The translations under genes and the position numbers were made by a program. A DNA stretch of 64,000 nt, taken from NCBI RefSeq assembly GCF_001429395.1, contig NZ_LMJT01000003.1, positions 160,435 to 224,434 on the forward strand, in the 5' to 3' direction. Positions 59,414 through 64,000 of the stretch are shown here, in pieces; the stretch's first letter is position 1, and every line of letters starts with the position of its first letter. The DNA comes from Allobosea sp. Root381 (GTDB taxonomy: Bacteria; Pseudomonadota; Alphaproteobacteria; Rhizobiales; Beijerinckiaceae). The notes below the pieces were generated by a model. It was given only the letters and a program-made list of their open reading frames with translations. It ran no database searches and was not told the DNA's origin.

Positions 59414-59896
59414 TCAGGCGTCGCTGTCGATCTCGTCGGCGTCCGTATCGGGATCGTCATGGTCGGCGCCCGCCTTCGACAGGCCCTTTGCGGCCTTGCG
59501 CAGCAGCTTGCGGAGGAGCTTCCGCTCCTTGCCGTCGAGCTTGTCGAGCAACTCGTCCTCGACCTGCGTCCAAACCGCGTCGAGCGACTCCGCGGTCTTG
59601 TGCCCGGCCTCGGTCAGCGCGACCTGGACCAGCCGGCCGTCACGGCTGCCGCCTTCGCGCATTACCAGCCCCTGCAGCGACAACCGACCGATGGTCTTGG
59701 AGACGGTCGGCGGCTTGACCCGAAGCAGCGTCGCGAGCTCGCCCATCGTCATCGGCGCGGGCTGCAGGGCCTTCAGCGCCTGCTCCTGCCCCGGGAACAG
59801 GCCGAGTGCATTCAGGCGTTCGCCCATCCGAGCCCGATGCAGCCGTGCCGTGACGAGCAAGGCCCGGCCAACGCTCTTTTCGAGTGCCTTGGTCAT
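59414..59896 (-). CDS. MarR-family regulator
   Basis: A 160-residue MarR/DUF24-type regulator. The winged helix has LGLFPGQEQALKALQPAPMTMGELATLLRVKPPTVSKTIGRLSLQGLVMREGGSRDGRLVQVALTEAGHKTAESLDAVW, the usual HTH plus wing. The tail is Lys/Asp rich (KGLSKAGADHDDPDTDADEIDSDA). It is just upstream of the DMT exporter, so it likely represses that gene in response to a compound the exporter removes (inference). Confidence 0.9.
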   Translation of the reverse strand: MTKALEKSVGRALLVTARLHRARMGERLNALGLFPGQEQALKALQPAPMTMGELATLLRVKPPTVSKTIGRLSLQGLVMREGGSRDGRLVQVALTEAGHKTAESLDAVWTQVEDELLDKLDGKERKLLRKLLRKAAKGLSKAGADHDDPDTDADEIDSDA

Positions 59897-60011
59897 CTCG
59901 CTCGACCCCTTGGCCGGCCTCGGCCGATATTTATGCGGTTCAGGAAGACGCTTCGCCGGCTCTCTGTTCGCTTGCCAACATGACGGAGTGATGACGGCCA
60001 GGCCTGCAGTG

Positions 60012-60593
60012 TCACAGCGAGCGCAACTTTAGCGCGGCCCGCCCGATGAATGCCGCCCGGCTCTCCGCAGTCGACAGGTTCATGTCGTAATGCGCCAGAT
60101 AGAGCGGGCGCGCCATCGGGTGGCAGACGGCACGCAGCGCCCGGCAGACAATCCTGCGCGGCGGGTCGCCCATCAGCATGGCACGCCAGCGCGAGCCGCC
60201 ATAGGTCGTCACGGCGGCGAGCTTGCGGATGTTCCAGAGATTGGGCCGGGCCTTGCCGGCGACCATCGTGAAGGAGACGCCCGGCAGGAAGACGCGGTCG
60301 AAGAAACCCTTCAGGATCGCCGGATAGCCGAAGTTCCAGACCGGGAAGCACAGCACCAGCGCCTCGGCCCGCCGCACCCGCTCGACATAGGCCGCGACCG
60401 GGCGGGTGTTGCTGGCGACGTCGTGATAACCCGCGCGCTCCTCGCGGCTCAGCACAGCATCGAAGCCTTCTGCGTAAAGGTCGCAATCATCGACCTCGTG
60501 GCCGGCACCCTTGAGGCTTTCCACAGCAGCCGCATGCAGCGCCGCCCCGAAACTCTCAGGGTCGGGATGCGCGTAGAGGACCAGCACCCGCAT
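60012..60593 (-). CDS. Flavodoxin-fold NAD(P)H oxidoreductase
   Basis: A 193-residue protein of the NQO1/MdaB/flavodoxin_2 family: MRVLVLYAHPDPESFGAALHAAAVESLKGAGHEV at the FMN site, VERVRRAEALVLCFPVWNFGYPAILKGFFDRVFLPGVSF in the middle and TYGGSRWRAMLMGD after. It reduces quinones or similar acceptors with NAD(P)H. It starts two bases after the stop of a FAD oxidoreductase gene, so both are made from one message. Confidence 0.9.
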   Translation of the reverse strand: MRVLVLYAHPDPESFGAALHAAAVESLKGAGHEVDDCDLYAEGFDAVLSREERAGYHDVASNTRPVAAYVERVRRAEALVLCFPVWNFGYPAILKGFFDRVFLPGVSFTMVAGKARPNLWNIRKLAAVTTYGGSRWRAMLMGDPPRRIVCRALRAVCHPMARPLYLAHYDMNLSTAESRAAFIGRAALKLRSL

Positions 60594-60595
60594 GC

Positions 60596-62020
60596 TTAGC
60601 CGGCCCCGGCTTCCGACAGGCTGCGGAACAGGAAGGTGCCGCCGGCGCGGTAATCGTACTCCGGGTCCTCCCAGGCGATCATCTTGCCGGGGTTGAGCAG
60701 GCCCTGCGGATCGGCCTCGCGCTTGAAGGCGAGCTGGGCCTCGTCGGTCTGCTTCATGCCGCCCTCCTCCAGCGTGTAGCGGTGCGGATTGAAGATCGGC
60801 GCGCCCATCTCCTCATGGATCGCCATGATCTCCTCCAGCCGCTCCTCCGTGGTGAAGCGCACCAGCGGCAGGCCGAAGCAGGTGACCTTGCCATCGAAGC
60901 GGACGAACTCGAGATGGCAGGTGACCTCGTCGCCGAAGCGCGCATGGATCCTGTCGATCAGCTCGACCTGGCTCGGGAAGGGATACAGCACCTGCAGATA
61001 GGTGATCGCCGGATCGACCCTGAGCGCGCGCAGCGTGGTGTGGTTCCAGCCGAGTTCGTAAGCCGGCGGCAGGCCCTTGGCATCCTCGGGCGCGAGCTTG
61101 TCCGAGCGCAGCAGCAGTTCCGCGCCCTTGAAGCGGCGCGCATAGGCGAGCAGCGACTCGACCGCGAAATCGGCGACCATGACGATGACGAGATGGCTGT
61201 CGCGCGGCAGGAACTTGCGATGGCGCAGGAAGTAGTCGTGCGGCGCTGGTGCGGCGATGACGCAGAGGTTCTTGAGCGCGAGCCCGTCCTGCTCGCCGAG
61301 CTCGTTGGCGAAGGCTGTCGCCGCCCTCAGGTCCGGGAAGCCGACGATGACGTCGACCCAGTCATAGGCCGGGGCCAGCGGCATCTCGACCTCGGTGATG
61401 ATACCGTTGGTGCCATAGGCATGGGCGACCTTGTGCAAATCCTCGCCCTGCAGCTCGAGGATGCGCGGACTTGCCTCCATCGTCGCGACCTTGAGCCGGA
61501 TGATGTTGCCCCAATCGCGCAGGCCACCCCATTTGATCGAGCCGACGCCGCCGGAGCCGCCGGCGATGAAGCCGCCGATCGAGGCGGTCTGGTAGGTCGA
61601 GGGGTGGAGCCTGAGTTCCTGCCGCGAGTGCTTGCGCGTCTCCTCGTCGATCCGCGCCATCACCGCGCCGGGCTCGGCGACATAGCGTCCGGGGCGGATG
61701 TCGAGCACCTTGTTGAATCCCGAGAGGTCGAGCAGCGCCCCGCCGGAGAGCGGCATCGCCTGGCCGTAATTGCCGGTGCCGGTGCCGCGCGGCGTGACCG
61801 GCACGCCGAGCCTGTGGCAGGCGGCGAGCGCCTCCAGCACCTGCGCCTCGCTCGTCGGCGAGATCACGATATCGGCCGTGACATGGTCGAGCTGGCGCTT
61901 CAGCACCGGCGAGTACCAGAAGAAATCTCGGCTCTTCTGCTTCACCAGCGCGGGGTTTTCCTCGGTGCGGATGCCGTTCAGCTGGGCCTTCAGGGCGGCG
62001 ATGTCGTAGCGAGTGGTCAT
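60596..62020 (-). CDS. FAD-binding oxidoreductase (PCMH-type)
   Basis: A 474-residue FAD-linked oxidase. The PCMH domain has VPVTPRGTGTGNYGQAMPLSGGALLDLSGFN and STYQTASIGGFIAGGSGGVGSIKWGGLRDWGN. The C-terminal FAD-oxidase region ends AFKREADPQGLLNPGKMIAWEDP. It oxidises a hydroxyacid or alcohol; the substrate is unknown. ATG 62020 is chosen because the longer frame adds unconserved residues and AGGGACGC lies upstream. Its partner NAD(P)H oxidoreductase starts two bases later; the deaminase-like gene is 137 bases upstream. Confidence 0.88.
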   Translation of the reverse strand: MTTRYDIAALKAQLNGIRTEENPALVKQKSRDFFWYSPVLKRQLDHVTADIVISPTSEAQVLEALAACHRLGVPVTPRGTGTGNYGQAMPLSGGALLDLSGFNKVLDIRPGRYVAEPGAVMARIDEETRKHSRQELRLHPSTYQTASIGGFIAGGSGGVGSIKWGGLRDWGNIIRLKVATMEASPRILELQGEDLHKVAHAYGTNGIITEVEMPLAPAYDWVDVIVGFPDLRAATAFANELGEQDGLALKNLCVIAAPAPHDYFLRHRKFLPRDSHLVIVMVADFAVESLLAYARRFKGAELLLRSDKLAPEDAKGLPPAYELGWNHTTLRALRVDPAITYLQVLYPFPSQVELIDRIHARFGDEVTCHLEFVRFDGKVTCFGLPLVRFTTEERLEEIMAIHEEMGAPIFNPHRYTLEEGGMKQTDEAQLAFKREADPQGLLNPGKMIAWEDPEYDYRAGGTFLFRSLSEAGAG

Positions 62021-62103
62021 GCGGAGCGTCCCTGTGGCGTCATACTCGCCCTTGTGGCGAGCATCCACGTCTTGAACACCGCGCGCGACGGAGGAAGGCG
62101 TGG

Positions 62104-62130
62104 ATGGTCGGCACAAGGCCGACCATGACG
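62104..62130. repeat. Variant half of the family B repeat
   Basis: ATGGTCGG / CCGACCAT hairpin followed by GAC, the same layout as ATGCTCGG / CCGAGCAT GAC at 9687 with a compensated G/C change on each arm. The compensation keeps the stem intact. Confidence 0.55.
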
Positions 62131-62156
62131 GGAGAAGTCATGGTGGATGAAAATCG

Positions 62157-63503
62157 TCACGTGGCGCTCGCCATCAAATGATCCAGCTCGCGATAATCGG
62201 GCAAGCTCCGGTCGATCGCCTCGCCCTCGACCAGCACGGTCCTGTCGGCCTGCGGGCGGGCGAACAGCTCGGTCCAGCTGCGCGCGCGCGTCAGGATCAG
62301 GTCGGCCGGGCCGCCGGCCGCGAGCACGCCCCTGCCCTCCTCGCCCATGATCGCCGCCGGCGTGCGCGCAATCGTCTCGGACCAGTCCGTGCCGGAATGG
62401 TCGAGCTGGAGCATGCGGGTGCCCTCGCGCAGGACCTCGACAAGATCGAGGTCGCCATAGGCGTAGAACGGGTCGCGCGTGTTGTCGGAAGCGATCATCA
62501 CCGGCACGCCCGCCGCCTTGAGTTCATGCAGCGCGGTGACCCCGCGCCAGCGCGGCGTACGGCCGGCGGCGCGATCCTGCAGATACATGTTGCACATCGG
62601 CAGCGAGACCACGGCGATCCCGGCCTCCAGGACCTTGGCGATGATGCGTGCCTCGTCCTCAGGTTGCTGCAGCGCCAGCGAGCAGCAATGACCGGCCAGT
62701 ATCCTGCCGGTGAAACGGTGCCGCAGTGCGGCCTCGGCGATCCGCTCCAGCGAGCGCGCGGCCGGATCATTGCTCTCGTCGACATGGAAATCGAGATCGA
62801 AGCCATTCTCGATGGCAATGCGGAACACGATGTCGAGCGCTTGGTCCAGCTCCGGGATCATGTAGGTGACGCAGCCGAACAGCCCGTCGCCATGCGCCTT
62901 CACAGCCGCGACGAGATCGCGGAGATGGACCGGATCGAGCGCGCATTCGATGCCGAAGAGCGGCGAGGCCTGCAGCGCGATCCGCCCGGCCCATTCCGCC
63001 CGCAATTCCGCCACCACCGGCCAGGAGATGCCGATCTGCTTGCCGAGCGAGTCGATATGGGTGCGCAGAGCCGCCGTGCCATGCGCGAAGGCGCAGCGCA
63101 GGCCGAATTCCATCCGCGCCCGGACATCCTGCGCCGACCAGTTCGCCTCGCGATCCGCGCCGACACTGTCCAGCGCGCCCATGAAACTGCCGTCCGGATT
63201 GGGGCTTCGCGGCCAGATATGGCCCTTGTCGAGATGGACATGGGCATCGACCAGCCGCGGCAGCACGATGCCGCCGTCGAGGTCCAGAGCAGGCCCGTCC
63301 TGCAGCACCTCGGTGCCTGCGGGCAGGATCGAGACGATCCGCCCATCCTCCACGGCGATATCGATCAGGGACAGGCCGTCGCGGTCGGCGCCAAGCCCCC
63401 CGGCCTCGACGAGGCAGAGCGGGGCGCGGGCGCCGGTCAGGCGGTAGCTGGCCGAAGCGGGGATCGCGGCGAAACCGGTCGTCACAGGAAAAGGGGTCTC
63501 CAT
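62157..63503 (-). CDS. Cytosine-deaminase-like amidohydrolase
   Basis: A 448-residue amidohydrolase of the CodA/AtzC-like branch. It has the metal HxH in [16 protein letters not shown], the mid-chain [32 protein letters not shown] and the terminal metal Asp in [18 protein letters not shown]. These match cytosine deaminase and related N-ring hydrolases. The start at ATG 63503 is chosen because 62157-63968 holds 155 more codons lacking family sequence. It heads a minus-strand group with a FAD oxidoreductase and a flavodoxin-fold oxidoreductase; whether they share a substrate is unknown. Confidence 0.82.
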   Translation of the reverse strand: METPFPVTTGFAAIPASASYRLTGARAPLCLVEAGGLGADRDGLSLIDIAVEDGRIVSILPAGTEVLQDGPALDLDGGIVLPRLVDAHVHLDKGHIWPRSPNPDGSFMGALDSVGADREANWSAQDVRARMEFGLRCAFAHGTAALRTHIDSLGKQIGISWPVVAELRAEWAGRIALQASPLFGIECALDPVHLRDLVAAVKAHGDGLFGCVTYMIPELDQALDIVFRIAIENGFDLDFHVDESNDPAARSLERIAEAALRHRFTGRILAGHCCSLALQQPEDEARIIAKVLEAGIAVVSLPMCNMYLQDRAAGRTPRWRGVTALHELKAAGVPVMIASDNTRDPFYAYGDLDLVEVLREGTRMLQLDHSGTDWSETIARTPAAIMGEEGRGVLAAGGPADLILTRARSWTELFARPQADRTVLVEGEAIDRSLPDYRELDHLMASAT

Positions 63504-63653
63504 CGGCAAGGCGGCCGCAGATCGATACCGGCCGTCACGGATACGGGCAAGCAAAGAGCAGGCTTGAAGCCGAGACATCCAAGCCTTTCCGGGCTTGTCG
63601 GCGGGCGCCCGATCGCGCATGAGGACGGCTCCCCGCCGATGGAGACGCAGCCC

Positions 63654-64000
63654 ATGCCTCAGGCCACCCTGATCGATGGAAAGGCCGTCGCCGCCGAACT
63701 GCGCGACGAGATCGCCGCCGAGATTGCCGCCATCAAGGCTGCCAGCGGCCGCGTGCCGGGCCTGCATGTCGTGCTCGTCGGCGAGGACCCGGCGAGCCGC
63801 GTCTATGTCGCCTCCAAGGAGAAGCTCGCTGCGGCTGCCGGGATGAACTCGGTGGCGCACCGCCTGCCGGCCGAGACCAGCGAGGCCGACCTGCTGGCCA
63901 AGCTCGCCGAGCTCAACGCCGACGATGCCGTCGATGGCATCCTGGTCCAGCTCCCCCTCCCGAAGCATATCGACAGCGGCCGCATCATCGACGCCATCGA
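63654..64000 (+). CDS. folD: Methylenetetrahydrofolate dehydrogenase/cyclohydrolase, N-terminal part (cut by window edge)
   Basis: The first 115 residues of FolD, which interconverts methylene-, methenyl- and 10-formyl-THF. The start ATG 63654 ([28 protein letters not shown]) follows GGAG by nine bases. The conserved [29 protein letters not shown], holding the catalytic Lys in the YxxxK pattern (YVASKEK), and [14 protein letters not shown] (the PLP of the Q-L-P-L-P motif) are intact. The C-terminal NADP domain is beyond the edge. It is divergent from the deaminase-like gene. Confidence 0.96.
   Translation, partial: MPQATLIDGKAVAAELRDEIAAEIAAIKAASGRVPGLHVVLVGEDPASRVYVASKEKLAAAAGMNSVAHRLPAETSEADLLAKLAELNADDAVDGILVQLPLPKHIDSGRIIDAI

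Noticed and set aside
63504..63968. N-terminal extension of the deaminase-like gene, overlapping folD antisense
   Set aside because: It lacks family sequence and would run through the start of folD on the other strand.
1..64000. CRISPR array, tRNA, rRNA, prophage or IS element
   Set aside because: I saw no direct-repeat/spacer pattern, cloverleaf, integrase or transposase; the repeats present are short palindromes between genes.

Overview
The window is GC-rich chromosomal DNA with ordinary housekeeping and catabolic genes and no phage, plasmid, IS, CRISPR, rRNA or tRNA signal. Several features point to an alphaproteobacterium of the Hyphomicrobiales (Rhizobiales): split transhydrogenase genes pntAA-pntAB-pntB behind an aa3-type cytochrome oxidase subunit IV gene, an iolR-iolC-iolD-iolE-iolB order with a fused kinase/aldolase IolC, many TRAP and tripartite tricarboxylate transporters, a 3-hydroxybutyrate dehydrogenase/patatin pair, and short GTCAT...ATGAC palindromic intergenic repeats. 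A Bosea-like genus is a guess that I cannot test here.

Layout. 1-3523: edge-cut propionyl-CoA synthetase, TauE/SafE exporter, acyl-CoA ligase. 3533-8742: small stress/unknown proteins (YidB, GlsB, two DUF465 proteins) and the COX IV-pntAA-pntAB-pntB operon, closed by a strong terminator. 8831-14329: alpha/beta hydrolase, TPR lipoprotein, rpsU, purE-purK, ABC1 kinase. 14514-29534: a long, mostly minus-strand carboxylate-use region with a TRAP transporter, amidohydrolase, beta-hydroxyacid dehydrogenase, CoA-transferase, FAD/Fe-S D-2-hydroxyacid dehydrogenase, TctABC transporter and GntR regulator, plus a divergent class V aminotransferase. 29542-30200: a Doc toxin with an AbrB-type antitoxin. 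30333-34423: two more CoA ligases, one translationally coupled to a two-domain PCC (DUF296) protein. 34721-39775: IclR regulator, then a fused-QM TRAP transporter and an SDR dehydrogenase. 39883-46619: the inositol catabolic operon under an RpiR-type regulator, with a GGAA-N6-TTCC operator ahead of iolC. 46715-49815: small lipoproteins and unknown small proteins, and a PHA-system protein. 49966-58276: YbaL-type antiporter, DUF3830 protein, patatin and 3-hydroxybutyrate dehydrogenase, a Zur-like Fur protein, ispG and kup. 58395-64000: DMT exporter, MarR regulator, flavodoxin-fold reductase, FAD oxidoreductase, cytosine-deaminase-like amidohydrolase and an edge-cut folD.

Functionally, the window is a scavenging toolkit: import of organic acids and inositol, CoA activation, redox handling (transhydrogenase, FAD dehydrogenases) and PHB turnover. 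The least explained items are (i) a 33-codon ORF with a strong Shine-Dalgarno that is in frame with the TRAP QM gene and separated from it by one TGA, (ii) a duplicated PCC protein whose C-terminal copy appears to have lost the metal-binding histidines, and (iii) three classes of intergenic palindromes that share GTCAT/ATGAC ends.
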